From JAHEEL01 sp942491345 (GTDB taxonomy: Bacteria; Actinomycetota; Acidimicrobiia; Spongiisociales; UBA5794), in assembly GCA_942491345.1 (NCBI GenBank), contig CALOAN010000010.1, positions 62,001-126,000 of the forward strand: 64,000 bases of DNA, read 5' to 3'. Position numbers and translations under genes: made by a program. How positions within the stretch are numbered: position 1 is the first letter of the stretch; each line of letters begins with the position of its first letter. The notes under the pieces are model-generated. The model was not told the origin of the DNA. It made no database searches and worked only from the letters and a program-made list of their open reading frames with translations. Positions 1-8,068 of the stretch are shown in pieces.

Positions 1-210
1 GCTTTCGAGATCGACTACCTGGCTGCCTATCTCCCGCAGAAGCTGGATGAGGCGGCAACCAGCGACCTCGTCGACCAGACCATCGCGGACCTCGGTGCCA
101 CCGACCCGAAGATGACCGGTCAAGTGATCGGTGCGGTGATGAAGAGTGGACAAGACGTGGACGGAACGCTCGTGGCTCGTCTCGTGAACGAGGCCCTTGC
201 GGGCCAGTAG
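1..210 (+). CDS. GatB/YqeY domain protein, C-terminal fragment
   Basis: The window opens inside this gene; 69 codons in frame 1 remain before TAG. The visible part begins AFEIDYLAAYLPQKL and continues with a helical tail rich in D, V and L. This matches the C-terminal YqeY/GatB-type helical domain, in which a YLP motif is followed by short helices. The family resembles the tRNA-binding tail of the amidotransferase subunit GatB and is thought to act in tRNA-dependent amidation or tRNA metabolism, but free-standing YqeY proteins have no firmly proven reaction. The N-terminal half lies outside the window. It converges on the sulfur operon that ends at 308. Confidence 0.75.
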   Translation, partial: AFEIDYLAAYLPQKLDEAATSDLVDQTIADLGATDPKMTGQVIGAVMKSGQDVDGTLVARLVNEALAGQ

Positions 211-306
211 CCAGACCCGAGACCCGAGACCCGAGGCCAAACCAGCCTGATGTCCAGGACATGTGGTCTACCGCGAGTCTCGAGTCTCATGTCTCGAGTC
301 TCCTCT
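211..306. repeat. GAGAC/GTCTC inverted array between convergent genes
   Basis: Direct GACCCGA copies at 213-235 face GAGTCTC-type copies at 272-303. The two arms are imperfectly complementary and could form a long hairpin between the YqeY-like gene and the convergent sulfur operon. Similar arrays occur at 7437, 10068, 13771 and 18046. A bidirectional terminator role is inferred from position only; there is no clear U-tract. Confidence 0.5.
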
Positions 307-307
307 C

Positions 308-1528
308 TCACCCGCATCCTCCGCCTACTACGGCGGCGGGGCCTGCGATCACCACTTTCGGCTCGTAGATGAGTTCGAAGTCGTCGGATTGCGGGTCCGA
401 GGCCACACAGCGACCCCCGAGGGCTGCTGTGAATGTGAACGCAAGCTGGTCCGGATAGGCGGTCGGTTTCGGATCGGCGTCTTCTCCGAAGATCTCGAGC
501 CATTCGTTCATGCCACCCTCGAGGATGTACGTGTTGATGACGTTGTTGGCGACGAGCGTCTTCCACGCCTCGGTTGCATCGCGCTCGTCGTTGCTCATGG
601 CAACGATCACTGATCTCGGGGTGAGTCCGATCAGATCGGGTGCCATGGCCTCGACCGATTCGAGCGTCGGGTCGGTCTGGCGCGCAGCTCTGAGGTGGAA
701 TTGGTTGTAGTCGCGCTCGTCGCGGACATCGAGCATGACAAGATTCACAAACGTGTCGTTCATCAAGCCGAGGAGCTCGCCCGGGTGAATCTGGACTTCA
801 CGATTGTCGAGGCGTGCCTGCTCGTCGGCGGCCACCGCATCCCAATAGTCGGCGGTCGATAGGTCACCGATGAGGAGAACGATGAGGGCGACAAGAATGA
901 TCGCAGCGGCTCCGATGTAGCGGGCCTTGGGAGCGTCGGCCGGGTCCGCGCCGTCCAGCTTCTTCTCGAGCACTTCGGAGCCCCAGAAGAGCAGGAGCGC
1001 GAACACGACGATGAACAGGACGACGACCCCGGTTGGGATGTTCAGCCACTCCGGGAGCGTGAGCCGCCCCAAGTCGGAGGCTGTCCAGAATCCCATGAAG
1101 GAGGGCACAGTCTCGCCGAACACGAAGACACCGAGGACGACGCCGACGAGGAAGACCATGGCATCGAGTTTGAGTGTCGCGGCACCTGCGATCGACGTGC
1201 CCGGGCAGAGACCACCGATGAGGAATCCGACGCCGAGGATGAACCCACCGATGGCAACCGGCCAGAGATACGTCCCGGGAACGAAGACTTTCCGGAAGTC
1301 GAGGATGCCGATACCTACCGCCCCGAAGATCAGGACCATGGCGGTGATCACAGCGGTGAACATGACCCGGAACATCGCGAAGTCCTTGAAGTAGAACTGC
1401 GCGGCGAGCTTCGTGCTCCGCCCGAATCCGGCCTGCTCGAGCATGAAACCGAACCCGATACCGACGAAAAGGAAGATTGTGTAGGTAACGGGGGTGCCGA
1501 GTTCGTGGAGGTCGAGTGGAAAGGGCAT
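308..1528 (-). CDS. YeeE/YedE family half-transporter with C-terminal rhodanese-like domain
   Basis: A 406-residue membrane protein. Residues 1-220 contain about six hydrophobic segments and the YeeE/YedE signature GGLCPGTS, with Cys108 the likely sulfur-handling residue; family members such as TsuA import thiosulfate. Residues about 245-347 look like a rhodanese fold (VMLDVRDERDYNQFHL, then EGGMNEWLE), but the loop that should carry the catalytic Cys reads VAMSNDERDATEAW, so ordinary sulfurtransferase activity is unlikely. The tail has GGRC (Cys374) and ends in GGGCG (Cys405), which may carry sulfur instead. The ATG shares one base with the upstream stop (TGATG), so translation is coupled. 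It is the last gene of the operon that begins at 6424. Confidence 0.8.
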   Translation of the reverse strand: MPFPLDLHELGTPVTYTIFLFVGIGFGFMLEQAGFGRSTKLAAQFYFKDFAMFRVMFTAVITAMVLIFGAVGIGILDFRKVFVPGTYLWPVAIGGFILGVGFLIGGLCPGTSIAGAATLKLDAMVFLVGVVLGVFVFGETVPSFMGFWTASDLGRLTLPEWLNIPTGVVVLFIVVFALLLFWGSEVLEKKLDGADPADAPKARYIGAAAIILVALIVLLIGDLSTADYWDAVAADEQARLDNREVQIHPGELLGLMNDTFVNLVMLDVRDERDYNQFHLRAARQTDPTLESVEAMAPDLIGLTPRSVIVAMSNDERDATEAWKTLVANNVINTYILEGGMNEWLEIFGEDADPKPTAYPDQLAFTFTAALGGRCVASDPQSDDFELIYEPKVVIAGPAAVVGGGCG

Positions 1529-2088
1529 CAGTCGTTCCACACCTTCTTGAAGAACGGTGCCGCGGCGAGGGCGCCGGCGAAGAACGCCATCATGAAGATC
1601 CAGCTCCCAACCGAGAGCAGTGCCGATCCGGTGAGACCCTGGCTCGACGTGCAACCCCTCGCGAATCGGGCGCCGAACCCCACGAACGAGCCACCAAGGA
1701 GGGCGAACATCAGCCTTGCCCTGTTCGAGATGAGCGGGCCTTTCACGATCTCGGTGTAGACGCGTCTGCCGATCAAGCCTGAGATGAACCCACCAATCAG
1801 CACGCCGATTGCGAGCATCACGATCCAGTGGTTGAGCGGTTGTGCCTCGCCGCCGGCGTACCCGACGAGGTAGATGTTCGTGTCGACGTGCTGAGGGGCA
1901 ACCAGGTTCTCGACCCAGGCCCAGATACGTTGGACGGCGCCGGAAGCGCCGAGGCCATCGCCCGTGATGAGGACCGAGAGGAAGAGCACGACGCCGAGGC
2001 CGACCCCGACCAGGTAGGGGTTCGGGAACGGGCGTGGGTCGGGGGCCTTGCCCTTCCGGACCGACGGACCGACCGGCTTGATGGCCAT
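1528..2088 (-). CDS. YeeE/YedE family half-transporter (partner subunit)
   Basis: A 186-residue protein with four to five membrane segments. It has the other YeeE signature, ARGCTSSQGLTG, around residue 145. In full-length YeeE/TsuA both Cys motifs sit in one chain; here GCTSSQG and GLCPGTS are on adjacent genes, so the two products probably pair as one channel. The likely substrate, thiosulfate or a related sulfur species, is inferred from the family and the cytochrome neighbours. The ATG overlaps the stop of the upstream cytochrome gene by one base. Confidence 0.8.
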   Translation of the reverse strand: MAIKPVGPSVRKGKAPDPRPFPNPYLVGVGLGVVLFLSVLITGDGLGASGAVQRIWAWVENLVAPQHVDTNIYLVGYAGGEAQPLNHWIVMLAIGVLIGGFISGLIGRRVYTEIVKGPLISNRARLMFALLGGSFVGFGARFARGCTSSQGLTGSALLSVGSWIFMMAFFAGALAAAPFFKKVWND

Positions 2089-4916
2089 CAGGACTTGACC
2101 TCCTCGACAACTGATGAGACTTCGACTTCCTCCCAGCCCGTCACCATGCCCTTGATGCTCGCAAGCGGCGTTGCACCGGTTGTGGTGAGGTAGATGTGGA
2201 GGATGAGGAAGGCGGCGAAGAACCACGCGATCAAATTGTGGATCGGGAGGAGGAACCCGAGACCACCGAGGCGCGAGGTGAAGCTGGGCCAGCGCTGCGC
2301 CCCCCAGATGAGGATGCCGGTGATCACCTGACCGGGAAGCAGGATGTTCAGAATGACAAGGTACGTCGCCTGCTGGAGCGGGTTCAAGCGAGCGCCGACA
2401 CGCTTCTCGTGCGGGTGCGGTTCGCCGAGGAAGATGCCCTTGGCGTAGTACACGGTTTGGTCGATCGCCTGGCTGAAGAACCCCTGGGGGTGTGGGATGA
2501 ACCGCTTCACCGAGCCGGTGGCGAGGGAGTCGACGAGAGCGACGAGGGCGTTGATGACGAGAATGGCCGCTGCAACGTTGTGAGCAACGATCATCCAGCC
2601 GAACGCCGTCGCGTTGGTGGGCCAGTGGATGACGATTCCGGTGACGATCAGGACGCCGATCACGGTTGCCTGCATCCAGTGCCAGAACCGCTCGTACTTC
2701 GTGTAGATGTAGACCTCGGCCGTTTCCGGGTGTTTCACGGTGGCCCCACGGTTCCAACAGCGTCGAGCACAGAACCGGAAGAACCCGTGGACGACGATGC
2801 CGACGAGAACGATGAGCAACACAGCGAGTCCCACCCAGTCAGACCAGCCGGCGGTGTCGCTGCCGAGCACCTCGATCTCGCCCGACGTGGTCTCAGGAAG
2901 GTAGATCAGCGACCCGTCGTCTGCGATTGTCATGACCCCGGTTGACTCGGTATTGGTGTCTGCCACGAATTCGGGGAGTACGCCGCCCGGTACGTAGGTG
3001 CCGAGCCGCATGCCGGCGCTGAGCCTCGAGTTGCTCGAGTGGCAGACTTGGCAGTCTTGGATGGCCCAGTCTTCGCCGACCACACCGTGAGCGACGCTGT
3101 AGGCCTGGACCTCGCCAACGATGTGTGGATTCGAGAGGGACAGGGATTCGAGCCGCGAGGAAACAGCTGCCTGCTTCTCATCAGTGTCGATCGCCAGTTC
3201 GGATTCTGAGACCGTGCCGTCGCCGTCAGCGTCGAAGGCGGCAACGATCGACGCGTCGTAGCCGCCGGCTCCGTCGAGATAGGCCGCTTCCAGGTCGACG
3301 GCTCGCACCGGACGCTCCGCGTCTCCATCCCCGTGAGCCCAATACCACGAGCCGACGAGGTTGTAGGGCGACAGGCTGATGTCCCCTGTTCTGTCAGACC
3401 GCAGCAGGATCACCGGGTCGAAGCCATCGATCATGGTGGCGGTATTCTCGATCTGGCCGTCGGCACCGCGGATCTGTGTGCGGGGAGTCCCGTCGGGGTG
3501 GATCACGGTCCAGTCGTACTGCTCAGCAGCCGGAGCACTTGCGGTCGGGATGTGGCATGTCTCACACGCCACCACCTGCATATGGCGTTCCTGGTAGGGC
3601 AGCCATTCGTGGGATTCGGTTGGGTCGTGGCAGCCGCTGCACGTTCGCATCGTCCCGTCATATTCGGGGGCGACGGTTCCTTGAGCCGTGTCGCCTTTCG
3701 CAAGCTCGTGGATCGGCTGGTTCAGATATTCATCCAGGTTTGGTCGGCGGGGGTCGTAGAGGAGATGGGTCGGCTTGCTCGCGGCGTCTTCGGCAACCTG
3801 GGCGCTGTTGTTGATCGACGAGTGGCAGCTGATGCAGTCAAGGCCACGTTCGGCGTGGATGTCCCACGCGCGACTCAGGTCGTCCTTGTCGGGGAAATTG
3901 AGACCCGATGCGGAGAGGCGCTGGTCGGAGAAGACCTGACCGGTGGTGTAGGTCTCCCAGCCGTCGAGCAGGGTTGATCCATCGATCGGGTCCGCACTCA
4001 TGTGCACCGTGCCGTGACATTGGCCGCAGTTGTCGTTGGTGGACTTGCCGATTGGGAGGTGTTCGTTGTCGACCCTTCCAGACTCATTGAACGCTCCGGG
4101 GTTCCACTTCCACCCGTCGGCCGTCTGGTCGACGACGCTCGTCCCGGCGAGTGTCGCAGTGTTGGCCCATTCGAACCGTCCGGCCTGGAGTTCGGCGATT
4201 CGGGCCTCGTTGTCCGATACCGGCACGTGGCAGAGAAAGCAGTTGAGTTCCTCAACTCCCGAGTTCTGCCAATCCCATGCGACAACGGAGTCGCCGTCGT
4301 TCGTCAGAAGATTGGTCTCGGGGTCTGCGAGGTTCGGGGCGAGATCGGTGAGCGAGGAACCTTCGCGAGATGTCGTCGCAGGTCCGCTTCCAGCGTGGCG
4401 CGCACCGAGGGTCATGATCCACTCTGCCGTGCTGAGGTCGAGCGCGCCGTCACCGTCGGGTGTCAGGTAGCGGTACATGATGGGGTTCCACCGTCCGAAC
4501 CACCCATTGGAGATGTCCCACGCGCGTCCCGATGCGGCGGCGCCGGGAGTGATCAGGCTGTCGAGGCCAACCGTGGCGTGATAGTTGTGCTCAACGATGA
4601 AGGTGGAGTCGTGGCACTGACCGCACGTTGTGAGCGTGGAGACCGGCCGGCCGCTCGACAGCACGTTGGTCGCGTCGTCGTCGAGCAGGGCGAACGTGGG
4701 GTGGATCGCGCTGCCCGTGGGTTCCGGTTGTGGAGGAGGGTTGACGAGATCCTGGACCTCTTCCGGCGGGACCATTCCGCCGCCGGGAGGGATCACGACT
4801 CCACCGTCCGTCTCATCGCTCGTTGCAGCTGCCGACGGATCGATCGCAGCGCCAAGGAACGTTGCAGTGAACAGGGCGGCCACCCCGAACGCCACTGCGG
4901 CCCGACGGTGGCTCAT
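2088..4916 (-). CDS. Heptaheme cytochrome c fused to a membrane cytochrome b
   Basis: A 942-residue exported protein. A signal peptide (1-31) is followed by seven CxxCH haem sites at Cys98, 226, 297, 361, 426, 451 and 622. Between the sixth and seventh is an EF-hand-like loop, DADGDGTVSESE, near 562-573, suggesting bound calcium. From about 695 to 930 there are five to six membrane helices with spaced His residues (for example FWHW and IHW) typical of the cytochrome b561/thiosulfate-reductase cytochrome b fold. A quinol-linked b module joined to a periplasmic multihaem head would pass electrons between the quinone pool and the octaheme partner encoded upstream. The fusion seems uncommon. The start overlaps the upstream stop by four bases (ATGA). 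The exact substrate is unknown. Confidence 0.8.
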   Translation of the reverse strand: MSHRRAAVAFGVAALFTATFLGAAIDPSAAATSDETDGGVVIPPGGGMVPPEEVQDLVNPPPQPEPTGSAIHPTFALLDDDATNVLSSGRPVSTLTTCGQCHDSTFIVEHNYHATVGLDSLITPGAAASGRAWDISNGWFGRWNPIMYRYLTPDGDGALDLSTAEWIMTLGARHAGSGPATTSREGSSLTDLAPNLADPETNLLTNDGDSVVAWDWQNSGVEELNCFLCHVPVSDNEARIAELQAGRFEWANTATLAGTSVVDQTADGWKWNPGAFNESGRVDNEHLPIGKSTNDNCGQCHGTVHMSADPIDGSTLLDGWETYTTGQVFSDQRLSASGLNFPDKDDLSRAWDIHAERGLDCISCHSSINNSAQVAEDAASKPTHLLYDPRRPNLDEYLNQPIHELAKGDTAQGTVAPEYDGTMRTCSGCHDPTESHEWLPYQERHMQVVACETCHIPTASAPAAEQYDWTVIHPDGTPRTQIRGADGQIENTATMIDGFDPVILLRSDRTGDISLSPYNLVGSWYWAHGDGDAERPVRAVDLEAAYLDGAGGYDASIVAAFDADGDGTVSESELAIDTDEKQAAVSSRLESLSLSNPHIVGEVQAYSVAHGVVGEDWAIQDCQVCHSSNSRLSAGMRLGTYVPGGVLPEFVADTNTESTGVMTIADDGSLIYLPETTSGEIEVLGSDTAGWSDWVGLAVLLIVLVGIVVHGFFRFCARRCWNRGATVKHPETAEVYIYTKYERFWHWMQATVIGVLIVTGIVIHWPTNATAFGWMIVAHNVAAAILVINALVALVDSLATGSVKRFIPHPQGFFSQAIDQTVYYAKGIFLGEPHPHEKRVGARLNPLQQATYLVILNILLPGQVITGILIWGAQRWPSFTSRLGGLGFLLPIHNLIAWFFAAFLILHIYLTTTGATPLASIKGMVTGWEEVEVSSVVEEVKS

Positions 4917-6424
4917 CGGTCACTCCCATCGATGGTCCGCTGGCCTGCGGTGTCCATCGGATCGGCGTCGTACCCGAGAGCCTTCCAATCCAGCCGCCCA
5001 GCATCCGAGTGGCACATCGTGCATTGGAGTGCTTCACCGGCTGGGGCAACCATGTGCTCGAGCGGCCAGTACATGTCGCTCCGCGCAAACCCGTACTCCC
5101 CGCTGAAATCGAAGCCGGTGTCGTCGGCGCCGTTCTGCATCGCGATATCCCAGTCGAAGATCGTCCAGTACCCCTCGTCGCCGACGAGATTCGGTTGGAT
5201 GAAGTAGTCGTTGACGGCGTCGTATGGCTGGATTCCACGATGGACCTTGAACGGGTAGATCTTGGCGACCGGATCGTCGACACTCCCGTTCGGATCGTTG
5301 AGGATGGTGATGCCCTCGGGATCGATCGGATCCCCAAGGAGGTAGCGTTCCGCGGTGCCGTCGAACCAGTAGTACTCCGGAATCAGCTGCGTGCCGTAGA
5401 CGAAGCTGCCCTTGATCTTGAGGTACTCGTGTGGATCGTCGGAGAGGCCGTCCTGGCCTGCGGTCGACCAGTCCCACCAGAGTTTTGTCGGATCCTTGAC
5501 GGCGTACTCCGGGATATGACACGTTTCACAAGCGACCCGGTCGGTGTGGCTGTTGAGGCGGTCGTCTCGGTGGGGGAGCGAGTTGTGACAGTCGGTACAT
5601 GACACGGGGTTGTCGTCGATGAGTTTCACCGATGTGGATGTACCCGCGATCTGATGGTCGGTGGTCGTGTGGCAGTCGACGCACTGCATATCCAGGACAC
5701 CCATATGGAAGTCGATGGTCTCGTTCGGATAGTTGAGCGTGTTGTCGAGGTCGCCGTGTTTCACACCGTTGCCTCCGCCGCCGGTGCTGTGGCACGAGCC
5801 GCAGTTCGTGCGCGTTGGACGACCGACGCTCCCCGCAGCGAGGACGAGGTCACTCGCTTCCGCCGGGTACCCCGAGTCCGCCTTGGCATACTGCCCTGAC
5901 TGGTCATGGCAGACCAGGCAGTCGATCTTCGTCTCATCGGTGAAGTCGAAGGTCTCATCCTCCCAGCCGTACCCGGCGTGACACGTCGTGCATTGCGGCT
6001 CGTTGCCTTGGATGCCCGTGCAGAAGTTGTTGAGGGAGTTCTTCTTCCCGAGGGCAACTGGTTCGTCGCGTCCAGGCAACGAGACGGGTGGGTTCTCCCA
6101 CAACCAGTGCTCACTCTGGAGCATCTGCTCGCCCGCCTCGGCGTGGCACTCGAGGCAGCCTTCAGTCACATCAGAGCCGGTCTCGTATGGACCGGTCATG
6201 AGGAGCGAGTGATCGGTATGCGGAACCGTGGTGGGCACGCCGGCCCAAGCGTTGTCGGCATTGGCAGCCTGGACCGAATTGCGGATCCCGATGAAGATCA
6301 CGATGGGTCCAACCACCAGGAGGATGATTGCGATCAGGCCGATGATCCAGTCTCGCCGGCCGCTCCCGTTGCTAGGTCCCGGCGGCGCAGAATCGGCGTG
6401 TGGGGGTGTGCCCGTGTCCGGCAT
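4913..6424 (-). CDS. Octaheme tetrathionate reductase-type cytochrome c
   Basis: A 503-residue protein anchored by one N-terminal helix (about 25-47) with the haem domain outside the membrane. Eight CxxCH motifs start at Cys90, 145, 169, 208, 248, 276, 299 and 468, the count of the octaheme tetrathionate reductase (Otr) family. The stretch GKKNSLNNFC before the second haem resembles the Otr region that supplies a Lys ligand to the catalytic haem; this assignment is inferred. Otr enzymes reduce tetrathionate, nitrite or hydroxylamine in vitro, so the physiological substrate is open; the YeeE neighbours favour a sulfur compound. The ATG at 6424 was chosen over an upstream ATG at 6556 because GAGG lies just before it and the longer form would run through the promoter and CRP-like site. 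Confidence 0.82.
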   Translation of the reverse strand: MPDTGTPPHADSAPPGPSNGSGRRDWIIGLIAIILLVVGPIVIFIGIRNSVQAANADNAWAGVPTTVPHTDHSLLMTGPYETGSDVTEGCLECHAEAGEQMLQSEHWLWENPPVSLPGRDEPVALGKKNSLNNFCTGIQGNEPQCTTCHAGYGWEDETFDFTDETKIDCLVCHDQSGQYAKADSGYPAEASDLVLAAGSVGRPTRTNCGSCHSTGGGGNGVKHGDLDNTLNYPNETIDFHMGVLDMQCVDCHTTTDHQIAGTSTSVKLIDDNPVSCTDCHNSLPHRDDRLNSHTDRVACETCHIPEYAVKDPTKLWWDWSTAGQDGLSDDPHEYLKIKGSFVYGTQLIPEYYWFDGTAERYLLGDPIDPEGITILNDPNGSVDDPVAKIYPFKVHRGIQPYDAVNDYFIQPNLVGDEGYWTIFDWDIAMQNGADDTGFDFSGEYGFARSDMYWPLEHMVAPAGEALQCTMCHSDAGRLDWKALGYDADPMDTAGQRTIDGSDR

Positions 6425-6518
6425 CAGCGCGCCTCGACTATCTGGCTCCTGCGGGTCGCTGGGCCTCGACCATGGGCGCTCGTGAGCTGCACGCTGATTC
6501 GCTTTCGTCCTTGCGTAG

Positions 6519-6547
6519 ATGCTAGGAACTGCAGCTCCGAATGTGAA
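6519..6547 (-). promoter_or_regulatory. Predicted sigma70-type promoter of the sulfur operon
   Basis: On the minus strand a TTCACA -35 box (five of six consensus bases) and a TAGCAT -10 box are separated by 17 bp, giving a leader of roughly 85-90 nt before the octaheme cytochrome start. The -35 box overlaps one half of the CRP-like palindrome, as in class II activator or repressor sites. Confidence 0.45.
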
Positions 6548-6557
6548 CCCCTTCACA
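6542..6557. promoter_or_regulatory. CRP/GlxR-type operator
   Basis: TGTGA-N6-TCACA, an exact match to the CRP-family consensus (GlxR/Crp in Actinobacteria), about 118 bp upstream of the octaheme cytochrome start and overlapping its predicted -35 box. Actinobacterial GlxR/CRP proteins commonly regulate respiratory genes, so control of this operon by cAMP or an FNR/CRP-like regulator is a reasonable inference. Confidence 0.55.
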
Positions 6558-6713
6558 AGCTCCGAAGGCGAAGACCCTTACTGACAAAGGATTCAGGCCT
6601 GCAATTAGAGAACATAGGCCCTAACTGTGTCCCAGCAGCTCGTGGGTTCGCAGCGAGATTCGAGTGCTGTTCGGCTCCACGATGCGAAGTTCGGCCGCTC
6701 TCTGCGGAGGCAG

Positions 6714-6985
6714 CCCCCTGTCGGATTCCTCCCCTTTCAGGGGGAGGTGCCGTCGCCGGGCGGCGGAGGGGGTCGAGCGGTTCCATGACCCACAAGTGTC
6801 TGCCGCGTCTGGACGGGTCCCACATCGGAGCGCTTTGACCCCCTCCGTCAGCGGCTCCGCACGGGTCCTCGACGTGATCCGACCCGGTGAACCGTCGCGT
6901 CCGGCACACGGAGGCTTCGCCGCTGCCACCTCCCCCTGAGGGGTAGGAATAGGACCGAAGCCGTGGATTCAGGCTTCGTGAGGGG
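6714..6985. repeat. Paired inverted palindromic repeats (MITE-like, CCTCCCCC family)
   Basis: A left unit at 6722-6772 (GGATTCCTCCCC, a CCCC/GGGG hairpin, a second GC hairpin, then CGGAGGGGGTC) faces a right unit at 6836-6945 that starts GACCCCCTCCG and ends in CCCCTGAGGGG and GGAAT. The right end is followed by the box GTGGATTCAGGCTTCG. Related units lie at 30082-30170 and 52120-52228. No coding capacity is evident. The form resembles a miniature inverted-repeat element. Confidence 0.55.
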
Positions 6986-7007
6986 ATGAAGGGCAGTGTG
7001 ACGCTTT

Positions 7008-7310
7008 GGTGTCCGAGTCTTCGCCTCTGGCTCGCTGTGGGGAGGGGGTTGTTGGGGGTTGGTGTCCGAGTCTTTGCCTCTGGCACGCTGTGGGGAGGGG
7101 GTTGTTGGGGGTTGGTGTCCGAGTCTTTGCCTCTGGCACGCTGTGCGAGGGGGTTGTTGGGGGTTGGTGTCCGAGTCTTTGCCTCTGGCACGCTGTGGGG
7201 AGGGGGTTGTTGGGGGTTGGTGTCCGAGTCTTTGCCTCTGGCAGGCTGTGGGGCGGGGGTGGTTGGGGGTTGGTGTCCGAGGGGGGTTGTTGGGGGTTGG
7301 TGTCCGAGTC
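7008..7310. repeat. 53-bp G-rich tandem repeat (six units plus a truncated one)
   Basis: Units begin with GGTGTCCGAGTCTT at 7008, 7061, 7114, 7166, 7219 and 7272, with a truncated unit from 7299. Spacing is 52-53 bp. Each unit ends in GGGGAGGGGGTTGTTGGGGG, four close G-tracts on the plus strand that could form a G-quadruplex. The array runs into a double-hairpin repeat at 7310 whose left stem also begins GTCTTCGCCTC, so the array may have grown from that repeat. The open frames across it are artefacts. Confidence 0.75.
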
Positions 7311-7371
7311 TTCGCCTCCACCACGCAGTGGGGGAGGCGCGTCCGGGCAATCGCCCGGACGCGGAGGGGGC
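7310..7371. repeat. Double-hairpin palindromic repeat, copy 1 (GCCTC/GAGGC type)
   Basis: Stem 1 pairs GCCTCCACCAC with GTGGGGGAGGC around GCA. Stem 2 is a perfect 10-bp GCGTCCGGGC/GCCCGGACGC with loop AATC. It closes with the box CGGAGGGGGC. Confidence 0.65.
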
Positions 7372-7436
7372 TGCGGATCGTTCGGGACGGTGTAGCTCGC
7401 GAACGGCGTCGGTCCACGACCCAATAGCGGAAGAGA

Positions 7437-7495
7437 GATACGAGACTCGAGACCGGAGACTCGAGACAGACTCGAGACAGGAGAGGACCCGGGGA
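7437..7495. repeat. GAGAC-rich array
   Basis: Closely spaced GAGAC and CGAGAC words between the palindromic repeats and the tRNA-derived array. Same family as the arrays at 211, 10068, 13771 and 18046. Confidence 0.45.
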
Positions 7496-7530
7496 GGTGA
7501 CTTGCCACTTGGTACTCGACGGCGCCTGTC

Positions 7531-8068
7531 GGTGCCCCAGGCAGGAATCGAACCCTCGCCCCGTCTGGTGGGAGTACGCGGACTGTGCCAATCCGGCACC
7601 ATGCTGATCCATTGGGTGGCAAGGTGAAGGGTCGAGGACCTGATGGGGGTCCCGATCCCGAACAGGGATCGGGGGGTGAGGAAACCAACGGCGCTGTCGG
7701 TGCCCCAGGCAGGAATCGAACCCTCGCCCCGTCTGGTGGGAGTACGCGGACTGTGCCAATCGGCACCATGCTGATCCATTGGGTGGCAAGGTGAAGGGTC
7801 GAGGACCTGATGGGGGTCCCGATCCCGAACAGGGATCGGGGGGTGAGGAAACCAACGGCGCTGTCGGTGCCCCAGGCAGGAATCGAATCCTCGCCGCGTC
7901 TGTGGTGCCCCAGGCAGGAATCGAACCCTCGCCCCGTCTGGTGGGAGTACGCGGATTGTGCCAATCGGCACCATGCTGATCCATTGGGTGGCAAGGTGAA
8001 GGGTCGAGTACCTGATGGGTGTCCCGATCCCGAACAGGGATCGGGGGGTGAGGAAACCAACGGCGCTG
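7531..8068 (-). repeat. Tandem copies of a tRNA-Arg 3' end in about 167-bp units
   Basis: The 3' end of the adjacent tRNA-Arg gene (T-loop GGTTCGATTCCTGCC, acceptor strand CTGGGGC, then ACC) recurs at 7531, 7699, 7866 and 7904, with the real gene at 8070. Intervals are 168, 167, 38 and 166 bp. Each full unit also holds a hairpin, CCCGATCCC/GGGATCGGG, and a shared unique segment. The copies lack D-arm and anticodon arm, and their T-stem no longer pairs well, so they are not functional tRNAs. The array lies on the 3' side of the tRNA gene, where tRNA-targeting integrases leave att duplications, but no integrase gene is visible. The 'spacers' are identical, so it is not CRISPR. Confidence 0.7.

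Noticed and set aside
6553..8060. Three overlapping 360-470 codon open frames on the minus strand
   Set aside because: They translate the G-rich tandem array and tRNA-derived units (repeated GRGFDSCLGH and DTNPQQPP words), have no start signals and match no protein pattern.
7531..8068. Additional functional tRNA genes
   Set aside because: The repeats contain only the T-arm/acceptor 3' part, with a T-stem that no longer pairs, and no anticodon arm could be folded.
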